Below are positions 1-5,657 of a stretch of 7,061 nt of DNA, piece by piece (position 1 is the stretch's first letter; every line of letters begins with the position of its first letter). Where the stretch lies: positions 1-7,061 of the forward strand of contig CAYLNH010000334.1 in assembly GCA_964384625.1 (NCBI GenBank). Direction: 5' to 3'. The notes under the pieces were generated by a model. The model was given only the letters and a program-made list of their open reading frames with translations, did not search any database and was not told where the DNA came from. Position numbers and translations under genes: made by a program. The stretch comes from CAYLNH01 sp964384625 (GTDB taxonomy: Bacteria; Verrucomicrobiota; Lentisphaeria; JABSQK01).

Positions 1-293
1 TCTAATTGAGCGACAATAGTTTACAGTTGTCAACCTTTAAACACGCACTCAAATAGTTATGTGCTGCAGCACAGGCCCATTCCACCGCCTGCCGCGAGTC
101 GCGAACCCCGGGCAATCCGTGGCGGCAAGACATCCGCCGCGCCCATCCGGCTTCAACTGCCACCGTGCGGGATGCAGGCAAACCGGCAGGGCGGCGCGCC
201 AGGTCTTGCGACGGTGATGTTCGGGGCTTTCATTCCGGGCCCGCTGTGATACCTTTGGAGTTCCCACTTGGATGACGTCAGACGAGGACTGCA
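1..293. other. Left-edge intergenic stretch, no gene seen
   Basis: No reading frame here has a plausible start, ribosome site and protein-like composition; the short open frames are Arg/Pro-rich and look like GC-driven noise. The first 60 bases are AT-richer than the rest and contain the dyad GTTGTCAAC at 26-34. On the minus strand that dyad overlaps a perfect TTGACA at 28-33, with a poor -10 candidate (CTCAAT) 17 bases further on, so a leftward promoter for a gene outside the window is possible but weak. A perfect 12-base palindrome, GTGCTGCAGCAC, lies at 61-72. I could not find a convincing promoter for the ATPase gene that starts at 294. Confidence 0.5.
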
Positions 294-1766
294 ATGAGCA
301 CGATCAAGGAACAGATTCAGCATGCCGCCAACGGCCGGCATCCTCTGATTTACCTGCATACGCCGGAAGAGGACCGCGCGATCACCGCGATCACGGAACT
401 GGCGCCTGAGGCCTACGCCGGCGGCGCCGTATACTGCTGGGACTGCATCAACGGTCTGGACGGCGCCGCCGACACTGGGAACCTGGTGGCGGCGCTGGAG
501 CGGATTGCAGCGGACCCGCAGCCGGGGTTCTACGTGCTCAAGGATCCCTCGCCGTTCATGGACGCACCGGAAGTTATCCGCGCTTTTCGCGACGCCTATT
601 TCCGGCTGGTCCAGATTGATACCACGGCCATTGTCATCGTCTCCCCGATCCAGATTATTCCGGCACCGCTGGAAAAGGAGATCTGCTACGTTGAGGTCGA
701 ATTACCGGAGCCCGACGAGTTGCTGCAGCGGATGCGGGAGATCCAGGCGCAATACGACGGCCGGACGATCGACGACGCGCTGCATTCGGAGATCGCCCTG
801 GCCCTGCGCGGGCTGACGCTGAATGAAGTGAGCCATGTCATGCACCGGGTATTCCGGCGCGGCGATCTGTCGGAGGCGGAAGTCCTCAAGGAGGTCTTTG
901 CCGAAAAGCGGGTTCTGGCCCGCAAGTCCGGCTATCTGGAGTTCGTCCCGAACCGCTTCAACATGGAGAACATCGGCGGGCTGGAAAACGTGAAGGAATG
1001 GGCGGTCAAACGCCGCGAGCTATTCTCGCAGGAAGCCGTTGACAAAGGCGTGCCGGTGCCCAAGGGGGTCCTGATCATGGGGGTCTCCGGCTGCGGCAAG
1101 AGCCTGCTGGCCAAGGCCATTGCCGACCTCTGGCACGTGCCGCTGTTTCGCCTCGACATGAATCTGGTGTTCTCCGGTCTGTACGGCAGTCCGGAAGCCG
1201 CGTTCCATCGCGCGCTGAAGATGATCGAGGCGGTCTCACCGGCGGTGCTGTGGATCGACGAGATCGAGAACGGTCTGGGCATGACGACCGATCAGAGCAC
1301 GGCGGAACAGAACCTGACGTTCTCCGCGTTTCTGACGTGGATGCAGGAGAAGCCGCCGCTGGTGTTTGTGGCGGCGACGGCCAACCGCATTGAATCGCTG
1401 CCGGCGGAGATCATCCGCAAGGGCCGTTTCGACCATGTGTTCTTCTGCGACCTGCCGGATGAAGATGAGCGTCGGGCGATCATTGAGATCCATCTGCGGC
1501 TCAACGGCGTCAAAGCGGGCAAGGTCGACGTCGACCGTCTGTTGGTATCGACCGAGGGCTGGAGCGGGGCCGAGATCGAACAGGCGATTATCGCGGCCCG
1601 CATTGACGCGCTGCAGGAAGACCGTGACTTCGATACGGACGACATCAAGCGGCAAACGAGTACGATGGTGCCGCTGTCCAAGACGATGGCGGAGCAGATC
1701 AAGGCGATTCGGCGCTGGGCCTTTGACCGCGCCACGCTGGCGTCGAAGGCGAAACGGATTTACTGA
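294..1766 (+). CDS. Ycf46-like AAA+ ATPase
   Basis: This encodes a 490-residue AAA+ ATPase of the Ycf46 type, known from cyanobacteria, chloroplast genomes and many other bacteria; its cellular role is not well defined. The AAA+ module is complete: Walker A GVSGCGKS at 263-270, Walker B AVLWIDEIEN at 317-326 (D322, E323), sensor 1 ATAN at 361-364, arginine-finger region RKGRFD at 375-380 and sensor 2 GWSGAEI at 422-428. The N-terminal ~220 residues match the Ycf46 pattern: an IYLHTPEEDR segment near residue 20, then YVLKDPSPFM and VIVSPIQIIPAPLEKE. There is no signal peptide or membrane span, so it should be cytoplasmic. The start is supported by GAGGA at 284-288, five bases before the ATG. 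The length fits the family. The gene stands alone and converges with the minus-strand gene ending at 1801, with a 34-base gap and no clear terminator. The family call is confident; the substrate is unknown. Confidence 0.9.
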   Translation: MSTIKEQIQHAANGRHPLIYLHTPEEDRAITAITELAPEAYAGGAVYCWDCINGLDGAADTGNLVAALERIAADPQPGFYVLKDPSPFMDAPEVIRAFRDAYFRLVQIDTTAIVIVSPIQIIPAPLEKEICYVEVELPEPDELLQRMREIQAQYDGRTIDDALHSEIALALRGLTLNEVSHVMHRVFRRGDLSEAEVLKEVFAEKRVLARKSGYLEFVPNRFNMENIGGLENVKEWAVKRRELFSQEAVDKGVPVPKGVLIMGVSGCGKSLLAKAIADLWHVPLFRLDMNLVFSGLYGSPEAAFHRALKMIEAVSPAVLWIDEIENGLGMTTDQSTAEQNLTFSAFLTWMQEKPPLVFVAATANRIESLPAEIIRKGRFDHVFFCDLPDEDERRAIIEIHLRLNGVKAGKVDVDRLLVSTEGWSGAEIEQAIIAARIDALQEDRDFDTDDIKRQTSTMVPLSKTMAEQIKAIRRWAFDRATLASKAKRIY

Positions 1767-1800
1767 TCCGTATCACCCCGAATTCAGTGCCGTTCCCCCC

Positions 1801-2175
1801 CTACTCGTTCCCGGCAGCCGCCGCCGCGGGCGGCCGGGGTTCGTTCGCCAGTTGGTCGAGGAGTTTGTCGGTCGCCCGCAGTTCCTGCTGCAGGCGAGAA
1901 TCGCCGTCCTCGGCGTTCACCTGAAGTTCGACGTCATCCGCCTCCTCGTTGTTGGTCTCCCCTTCGCGCAACTTGCGGGCCAGCCCCACCGAAGCATCGG
2001 CCAGTTTTTCTTTGGCCTTCCTGGCGCCGACAGCCACCGTCTTCTTGCTTTCCTCTTTGACTTTCGGCATGTTCACGGCGGACGGCGGCGGAAACCACCA
2101 GCCCAGGCCAAAGCCGAAGAAGCAGCCGATAAGAATACCAACAACCAGGGGATGCCCGGATTTTTCACCACTCAT
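1801..2175 (-). CDS. Small single-span membrane protein, glycine zipper and GWWFPPPS motif
   Basis: This encodes a 124-residue protein of no family I recognise. A short polar N-terminus is followed by one membrane segment at about residues 9-28. Glycines G13, G17, G21 and G25 are spaced four apart (a GxxxG glycine zipper, which favours helix packing), and the segment leaves the membrane as GWWFPPPS (25-32). The rest is highly charged, predicted helical and probably partly coiled-coil (about 36-110), ending in a Pro/Ala-rich tail. The start is fixed by a perfect AGGAGG at 2183-2188, seven bases upstream of the ATG, and there is a good promoter further upstream. The membrane segment and exit motif match the protein encoded at 3328-3639 (10 of 25 positions identical in an ungapped hand alignment), although the tails are not obviously alike. 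Likely topology is the membrane anchor first, with the charged tail on one side of the inner membrane. Function unknown; an envelope scaffold or stress protein is only a guess. Confidence 0.85.
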   Translation of the reverse strand: MSGEKSGHPLVVGILIGCFFGFGLGWWFPPPSAVNMPKVKEESKKTVAVGARKAKEKLADASVGLARKLREGETNNEEADDVELQVNAEDGDSRLQQELRATDKLLDQLANEPRPPAAAAAGNE

Positions 2176-2287
2176 GACGCCGCCTCCTACGCGTAATCAG
2201 CAGTTCTACTCGGGGAACAAAACATGCGGACCTGATGCGGTCGTCCGCAATCGGTGAGATGATTGAAATGCCTCCTTATGTGCCGGT

Positions 2288-2315
2288 AATATAGCGGAAC
2301 CGGCCTCGAAATCAA
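2288..2315 (-). promoter_or_regulatory. Sigma70-like promoter for the gene at 1801-2175
   Basis: Read on the minus strand there is TTGATT (2310-2315), a 16-base spacer and TATATT (2288-2293). The -35 matches consensus at four of six positions and the -10 at five of six. Transcription would start near 2281, leaving a leader of about 105 bases before the ATG at 2175. An SD-like AAGGAGG (minus strand, 2271-2277) lies at the very start of that leader, but no start codon stands at a usable distance after it. The functional ribosome site is AGGAGG at 2183-2188. Confidence 0.6.
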
Positions 2316-2699
2316 GTCGACGAGGCGAATCGGGGTAAGCCCTCGATTACTGCCCTTCTTTGCCTTGAGTCCCGGCCCTCAAGAGGTTGGGAACCTGCGG
2401 TACTTGCGGATCGGTCGCCGGTATGAGGTCCGCACACCTCCCCTGTTTTCCCGCCGCTTTGGCCGGCGCGCCGGCCAGAGCGGCGGGAAAACGGGAACTG
2501 GAGGTGGCTGTCTGGTGTAGGTGACCGATCCTGAAACTCCGCACCGCAAGCTCCGACGCCGAGGCTTCGACGCTCAAGAGGGTGCGGGATCTCCAGGCGG
2601 ACCGCGAAGGGCAGTACACGAGGGCTTACGAATCGGGAAGCGGCGGCGGGATATTGCTGTTCTCCGGCGTCCCCGTGATTTCGCATTGCGCGGCGGCAC
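2316..2699. other. Gene-free stretch between two minus-strand genes
   Basis: Open frames of 60-200 residues cross this stretch on both strands, but none has a ribosome site and their composition (Arg, Ser, Pro, Gly) is that of GC-rich noise. Its main content is the nested inverted repeat described separately at 2403-2550. The 9-mer CTCAAGAGG occurs twice as a direct repeat, at 2378-2386 and 2573-2581. A third copy lies in inverse orientation in the other repeat-bearing gap, at 5511-5519, which hints that both gaps hold related intergenic repeat material. Confidence 0.55.
2403..2550. repeat. Large nested inverted repeat (foldback-type element or structured RNA)
   Basis: Several layers of complementary arms share one centre. 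The innermost is the perfect 16-base palindrome GGCCGGCGCGCCGGCC (2461-2476). Around it, separated by a TT/AG mismatch, are 17-base arms 2442-2458 and 2479-2495, containing TTTTCCCGCCGCT and its complement with one T-G wobble. Next come CACCTCC (2435-2441) with GGAGGTG (2500-2506), then GGATCGGTC (2408-2416) with GACCGATCC (2523-2531), and loosely CTTGCGG (2403-2409) with CCGCAAG (2544-2550). The arms are real sequence matches; the outer limits are uncertain. There is no T-run on either side, so it does not look like an intrinsic terminator. No transposase gene is present. A miniature foldback element or a folded RNA are the main alternatives. Confidence 0.7.
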
Positions 2700-2731
2700 A
2701 AAAAGGGCCGCGGCGATTCTCGCCGCGGCCC
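2700..2731 (-). terminator. Rho-independent terminator of the lipoprotein gene
   Basis: On the minus strand a perfect 11-bp GC stem (2705-2715 with 2721-2731) closes a five-base loop and is followed by TTTTT (2700-2704). It begins 20 bases after the stop codon of the gene at 2752-3132. On the plus strand the hairpin is not followed by T residues, so it serves the minus strand only. Confidence 0.9.
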
Positions 2732-2751
2732 GCAAGAACATCTCTTCGGCG

Positions 2752-3132
2752 CTATTTCGGCGGGTTCAGTTTGAAGGTCGTTTCCATCTTCATAACGCCC
2801 TTCTCGGTGACCCGGACGACATAGTTGGTGCCGTCCTTATCGTTGGTCGGCACGAAGGTCTCGATCACAACCTTGGTGCGGCCGTCGGCGGACATGACTT
2901 CCGCCTTCTGCGGCTTGCCTTTGTCCCAGGTGTTGTTCGGCACATTGTACAGCGGGATCTCGTCGTTGCCGCCGGAAAGCGACTTCTTGATCTGAATGAC
3001 CTTCACCGAGATCTGGTAGGTATCCTTGCCGGCCAGCGGCGTGACCTCGACATCGGACCGATAACCGGTGCTGGCGCACCCGGTGACCAATCCCATGACC
3101 AGCACAACTGTCAGCAATAAGATGTTTCGCAT
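2752..3132 (-). CDS. Small exported lipoprotein, unknown function
   Basis: This encodes a 126-residue protein with a classical lipoprotein signal peptide: basic start (MRN), hydrophobic core at residues 4-16 and lipobox VTGC with Cys19 as the acylated residue. Lipid attachment to the inner or outer membrane is therefore expected, with roughly 107 mature residues in the periplasm. The mature part alternates short beta-like segments (YQISVKVIQIKK, KVVIETFVP, NYVVRVTEKG) with polar loops, suggesting a small beta-sandwich-like domain. I do not recognise the family. The segment around YNVPNNTWDKGKPQKAEV weakly recalls the pattern in some secretin-like proteins, but this is not enough for a call. 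The start is supported by AAGGGA (3141-3146), eight bases before the ATG. The gene appears monocistronic, lying between the terminator at 3275-3309 and its own terminator at 2700-2731. Its promoter must lie in 3133-3274, but I see no strong match there. Confidence 0.87.
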   Translation of the reverse strand: MRNILLLTVVLVMGLVTGCASTGYRSDVEVTPLAGKDTYQISVKVIQIKKSLSGGNDEIPLYNVPNNTWDKGKPQKAEVMSADGRTKVVIETFVPTNDKDGTNYVVRVTEKGVMKMETTFKLNPPK

Positions 3133-3274
3133 TTTGAGCTTCCCTTTCGTTTAGTAGCCTCCGGCCAGCCGGCCGTCTCAACCCAATCGACTTCTCCCTG
3201 GAAGTGCTCGTTGAAGTGCCAAGCATACCGCGACCCCAACCCGATTGCCACAGTCCCAACGACATATTTCCGAT

Positions 3275-3309
3275 AAAAAGAAACGGACCAGCCGTGAGAC
3301 TGGTCCGTT
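3275..3309 (-). terminator. Rho-independent terminator of the gene at 3328-3639
   Basis: On the minus strand a perfect 10-bp stem (AACGGACCAG with its complement, arms 3282-3291 and 3300-3309) and an eight-base loop are followed by a T-rich tract, TCTTTTT (3275-3281). It begins 18 bases after the stop codon of the gene at 3328-3639 and separates that gene from the lipoprotein gene. The opposite direction has no T-run. Confidence 0.9.
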
Positions 3310-3327
3310 GAATTGTGTCGGTTCAGC

Positions 3328-3639
3328 TTACTTATCTTCCGTCGATTTCGTCTCCGCCGGTGTGGCTCCGTCTTCGGGTTTCTCTTCTTCACGGAGTTTG
3401 TCGGCGCCGGCTTCCATCTTGTCGGCCGCCTTGTTCTTCATCTCGTATTTCTTCTGATTCAACTGGTTGCCGACCTGTTGTTTCTTTTGCTCGATGACGC
3501 TCGGCACCGGGATAATCCAGCCTACGAACACACCCAGCAGCAAACCGACGATGGCGCCGCCGACAAACGGGTTCGATTTCTTCGAACCGCCGCCGCTGTT
3601 GCCTCCGCCGCCTTTGTTTTTCTTCTTGTCATCAGCCAT
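3328..3639 (-). CDS. Small single-span membrane protein, glycine zipper and GWIIPVPS motif
   Basis: This encodes a 103-residue protein of unrecognised family. The N-terminus is basic and glycine-rich (residues 1-23, with the run GGGGNSGGG). One membrane segment follows at about 24-43, with G28, G32, G36 and G40 spaced four apart, leaving the membrane as GWIIPVPS (40-47). Residues 48-103 are a Lys/Glu/Gln-rich predicted helix that ends in an acidic tail. The design is the same as in the protein at 1801-2175: the segment from NPFVGG to PVPS aligns without gaps with HPLVVG to PPPS, keeping all four zipper glycines, the Trp, both prolines and the Ser. The start is fixed by GAGGAG (3647-3652), seven bases upstream. 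The gene has its own promoter (3740-3768), a leader hairpin and a terminator. The positive N-terminus suggests it stays in the cytoplasm with the charged tail outside, but that is inference. Confidence 0.87.
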   Translation of the reverse strand: MADDKKKNKGGGGNSGGGSKKSNPFVGGAIVGLLLGVFVGWIIPVPSVIEQKKQQVGNQLNQKKYEMKNKAADKMEAGADKLREEEKPEDGATPAETKSTEDK

Positions 3640-3697
3640 GCTTATTCTCCTCTTGTTCGCACTTCCTTCATCAGGCGACTGCGATCACGCCTCAGCC

Positions 3698-3726
3698 CCT
3701 GTTTCCACGGCCATATCGGAAACAGG
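3698..3726 (-). promoter_or_regulatory. Leader hairpin at the 5' end of the transcript of 3328-3639
   Basis: A perfect 9-bp inverted repeat, CCTGTTTCC (3698-3706) with GGAAACAGG (3718-3726), encloses an 11-base loop. With transcription predicted to start near 3733, the hairpin would form within the first ten or so bases of the mRNA, about 60 bases before the start codon. That position fits a 5' stabilising stem or a binding site for a regulator. It lacks a T-tract and so is not an attenuator on its own. The dyad could equally act as a DNA operator just downstream of the promoter. Confidence 0.5.
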
Positions 3727-3739
3727 TCGATTTCCTGAT

Positions 3740-3768
3740 ATTGTAACGAAAGCAGACTTCCATTGCAA
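3740..3768 (-). promoter_or_regulatory. Sigma70-like promoter for the gene at 3328-3639
   Basis: On the minus strand: TTGCAA (3763-3768), a 17-base spacer and TACAAT (3740-3745, five of six consensus positions). The predicted start is near 3733, giving a leader of about 93 bases. The same -35 hexamer with the same 17-base spacing recurs in front of the operon at 5658. Confidence 0.65.
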
Positions 3769-4100
3769 GCCGAACGGCCCCTTTTGGCCGCGCCGCCGGC
3801 CGGCCGGGGAGCATGTCGGTTCTGTTGGCGTTTGCTGCCGACAATCGGTTCGACAAGGGGACCCCAAATGGTTTATCCGCCCGATGCAGAAGCTCATTCA
3901 CGGGACCGGGCCTTCCCCTTCCCTGATGAATTCATTCACCGGGCCGGCAAGCGACCCGGGGTTTTGAGAATCGGAAAACAACAGGCGCCGACAAGCCCAT
4001 CGCTGGCTGGACCGGCAACGTATCTCGCGCTCTTGTGCGACTCCTGCCGCGGTGCGAGGGGAAGACCAACGGAACCGACATGCGCCGCCGCCGCCGGACA
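3769..4100. other. Divergent intergenic stretch, no gene seen
   Basis: This lies between the leftward promoter at 3740-3768 and the rightward promoter at 4101-4129. The open frames here are Arg/Pro/Ala-rich, lack ribosome sites and look non-coding. Visible small structures are a GCCGGCCGGCCGG run near 3795-3808, a 10-base palindrome ATGAATTCAT at 3926-3935, and an imperfect direct repeat of CATTCACGGGACCGGGCC (3894-3911) and CATTCACCGGGCCGG (3933-3947). None has an obvious role. Confidence 0.5.
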
Positions 4101-4129
4101 TTGACGAACCGGTCGAATTTGCGTATAGT
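4101..4129 (+). promoter_or_regulatory. Sigma70-like promoter for the DA1-like gene
   Basis: TTGACG (4101-4106, five of six), a 17-base spacer and TATAGT (4124-4129, five of six) form the best promoter in the window. Transcription is predicted to start near 4136. That places AAGGGG (4141-4146) and the ATG at 4154 just inside the message, and it excludes the upstream in-frame ATGs at 4052 and 4130 as starts. Confidence 0.75.
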
Positions 4130-4153
4130 ATGGCAACGAAAAGGGGTTCTGCG

Positions 4154-5176
4154 ATGTACCGCAACTGCCTGCGTCTGGTCTTGATACTGCTGGTCAGCGG
4201 CATGATGCTGCCCGGGATCGCCGGCGACCTGCGCTGCAGCGGTTGCGGCCGGACCATCACCGGCAACTACCTCAAGACCGCCAAGGGCAAGGTCTACTGC
4301 AATCGCAACTGCTTCAACAAATCCCTCCCCAAGTGTACCGTCTGCGGGAAACGCATCACCGGCCGCTACTTCCCGCATAAGGGCAAGAACTACTGCTCCA
4401 GGAAATGTCTCTCCACCGTCATGCCCGAGTGCGAATTGTGCCTGCGGAAGGTGACCAGCGGGAAACGGATCAACGGGCATTTCTACTGCAACAAATGCGC
4501 CGCCAAACCTCGGTGTTTCGAATGCGGACAGCCCTTCGCCAAAGGCTTGAAACTGCAGGATGACCGGCTCGTCTGCACAAACTGTCAGCGGGAGGCCGTC
4601 CTCAAAGAAGAGGAGATGGAGAAACTCTTCCACCAGGCCCGGGACGAGCTCAAGAAGATCACCGGTGAAAAGACCAGGGACGCGCCGGAGTTCCAACTCA
4701 GCGATCTCAAGCAGATGATCAAAGTCACCGGCCTGAAATACAAAAGCATAAACCCCCGGCTTCGCGGCTATTACCATCGCACCGAACGGCATTTCGTCGT
4801 CAAAGGAGTGGAAGACTCCAGACGGGTCGAGATCAACAAGACGATCTACCTGCTCTACGGCATGACCCGGGCGAACGCCATGTGCACGGCGATCCACGAG
4901 AATACGCACGATCTGATGGCCGAGCACTATCCCGAGGTGCAGGACGCGCCCATGTGGGTCCAGGAGGGCGTGGCCCAGTATACCGCCAGCATCTACGCCC
5001 GCCGTAACAAGCTCGCCCGCCAAACTCTGGGGTTCGAAAAACACCCCGACCCCGTCTACGGCAACGGCTACCGCTTCTTCCAGAAGAAATTCGGCAATGA
5101 CAACTGGCCGGCGGCGGCCAAGTGGCTGAAGGCCACGGACGTCACCAAACTGCCCCAGGACTGCCCCGTCAAGTAG
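4154..5176 (+). CDS. Exported DA1-like protein: four Cys4 zinc modules plus HExxH metalloprotease domain
   Basis: This encodes 340 residues. A signal peptide (about 1-24, ending PGIAG) is followed by four zinc-finger modules: C28/C31/C49/C53, C61/C64/C81/C85, C93/C96/C112/C115 and C121/C124/C141/C144. A charged helix follows (about 145-170), then a C-terminal domain with the zincin motif HENTH (H248, E249, H252) and WVQEGVAQY, whose E271 is the likely third zinc ligand. The order LIM-like fingers, a PRCFEC...CTNC module, helix, then YGMTRANAMCTAIHE and QEGVAQ follows the layout of Arabidopsis DA1, a ubiquitin-activated LIM peptidase. By family logic it is a zinc metalloprotease; the substrate is unknown. 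Unlike DA1 it is predicted to leave the cytoplasm. The start is chosen from AAGGGG (4141-4146), the signal peptide that begins there and the promoter position. The gene is single, between its promoter and a repeat-filled gap. A different zincin family fused to zinc ribbons is the alternative. Confidence 0.85.
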   Translation: MYRNCLRLVLILLVSGMMLPGIAGDLRCSGCGRTITGNYLKTAKGKVYCNRNCFNKSLPKCTVCGKRITGRYFPHKGKNYCSRKCLSTVMPECELCLRKVTSGKRINGHFYCNKCAAKPRCFECGQPFAKGLKLQDDRLVCTNCQREAVLKEEEMEKLFHQARDELKKITGEKTRDAPEFQLSDLKQMIKVTGLKYKSINPRLRGYYHRTERHFVVKGVEDSRRVEINKTIYLLYGMTRANAMCTAIHENTHDLMAEHYPEVQDAPMWVQEGVAQYTASIYARRNKLARQTLGFEKHPDPVYGNGYRFFQKKFGNDNWPAAAKWLKATDVTKLPQDCPVK

Positions 5177-5185
5177 GCGGCCAGC

Positions 5186-5210
5186 CCGGAATGGCGTAAG
5201 GATATTCCGG
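5186..5210 (+). other. Hairpin just after the DA1-like gene
   Basis: CCGGAAT (5186-5192) pairs with ATTCCGG (5204-5210) around an 11-base loop, starting 9 bases after the stop codon. There is no T-run, so it is at best a transcript-end stabiliser or a Rho-assisted end. It may also belong to the palindrome cluster that follows. Confidence 0.35.
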
Positions 5211-5237
5211 ACAGGAAGTGTCTCTTCCGCGTATAAG

Positions 5238-5536
5238 CCCCGACGCGGGGACCAGTGTTTTAATGCGCATCTGGTTACGTCTCTGCGCCCTGAAGGGGAC
5301 ATACCGGAGCCAAGGGCAACGCCCTTGCACAACCGAGTCTGGGGCTAACGCCCCAGGAACCGAACCAGCGTAAATCCGAACGCTGCAGGCGTTCCACAAT
5401 CCACTGCCGAACAGATGATTGCGGTTCCCCTTAAGGGGGACAGTCGGTGCCGAAGGAGGGTCGGTCAAACGCCCCAGGCACGGCTTAAGTCAGGCTGGGG
5501 GCCACCGCCTCCTCTTGAGTTCTGGGGCAACGCCCC
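5238..5536. repeat. Cluster of short palindromes with AAC/TAAC loops (REP-like interspersed repeat)
   Basis: At least six hairpins occur in 300 bases: CCCC/GGGG (5238-5250), CAAGGGC-AAC-GCCCTTG (5311-5327), CTGGGGC-TAAC-GCCCCAG (5339-5356), GAACGC/GCGTTC (5378-5394), the perfect palindrome CCCCTTAAGGGG (5427-5438) and GGGGC-AAC-GCCCC (5524-5536). GCCCCAG (5471-5477) can also pair with CTGGGGGC (5495-5502). The recurring core is GGGGC(T)AACGCCCC. Two stretches, one starting with CCCTGAAGGGGACA (5288) and one with CCCTTAAGGGGGACA (5428), look like diverged copies about 140 bases apart, each running on to AACGCCC. No convincing gene lies in 5177-5592. Comparable GGGCTAACGCCC-type intergenic repeats are familiar from planctomycete-like genomes; that comparison is from memory. 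Confidence 0.7.
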
Positions 5537-5592
5537 GAGTTCCTTCTCCACCTCTTCCGCGTGCAGCGCCAGGTCCTCCCGCCTCCCCTGCG

Positions 5593-5598
5593 TATAAT
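5593..5598 (+). promoter_or_regulatory. Possible -10 element upstream of the pilin-like operon
   Basis: A perfect TATAAT with no recognisable -35 at the usual distance. It is followed by an A-rich leader (5600-5632) running to the small gene at 5658. It could be one of two start sites for the operon; the element at 5624-5652 is the better-formed alternative. Confidence 0.35.
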
Positions 5599-5623
5599 CC
5601 AACAAAAAAACAACTTGAAACAC

Positions 5624-5652
5624 TTGCAAACCACCCTGATTAACTTTATGAT
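5624..5652 (+). promoter_or_regulatory. Sigma70-like promoter for the pilin-like operon
   Basis: TTGCAA (5624-5629), a 17-base spacer and TATGAT (5647-5652, five of six). Transcription would start around 5658-5661, on or next to the ATG at 5658. The 50-residue gene would then be leaderless, which fits the absence of any Shine-Dalgarno sequence in front of it. If the small gene is not translated from this start, the promoter would instead give the prepilin gene a leader of about 180 bases. Confidence 0.5.
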
Positions 5653-5657
5653 AGCAT

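Noticed and set aside
1754..1771. Small hairpin ACGGAT/ATCCGT over the ATPase stop codon
   Set aside because: It has only six base pairs, no T-run on the plus strand and a very weak one on the minus strand, so I do not call it a terminator for the convergent pair.
1366..2196. A 276-residue plus-strand open frame spanning the ATPase 3' end and the next gene
   Set aside because: Its first part is Arg/Ser-rich out-of-frame ATPase sequence and the rest is antisense to the small membrane protein. No ribosome site or domain is visible.
2259..2294. An 11-codon plus-strand mini-frame (MIEMPPYVPVI)
   Set aside because: It lies antisense to a predicted promoter and leader, has no good ribosome site, and its length is compatible with chance.
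2347..2619. A 90-residue minus-strand open frame in the gene-free stretch
   Set aside because: It would need a GTG start with no ribosome site, its composition is low-complexity Ser/Arg/Ala, and it runs straight through the inverted repeat.
2521..3120. A 199-residue plus-strand open frame opposite the lipoprotein gene
   Set aside because: It is antisense to a gene with a clear lipobox, ribosome site and terminator, and it reads through that terminator hairpin.
3111..3392. Minus-strand frame whose middle (VVGTVAIGLGSRYAWHFNEH) looks protein-like
   Set aside because: It crosses the terminator at 3275-3309 and overlaps the ends of both flanking genes. The part after the terminator has no start codon with a ribosome site. 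A gene remnant cannot be excluded, but I cannot support it.
3932..5332. A 466-residue open frame on the minus strand, longer than the gene opposite it
   Set aside because: It is the antisense shadow of the DA1-like gene. The plus frame has a promoter, ribosome site, signal peptide and clear motifs; the minus frame has none and extends into the palindrome cluster.
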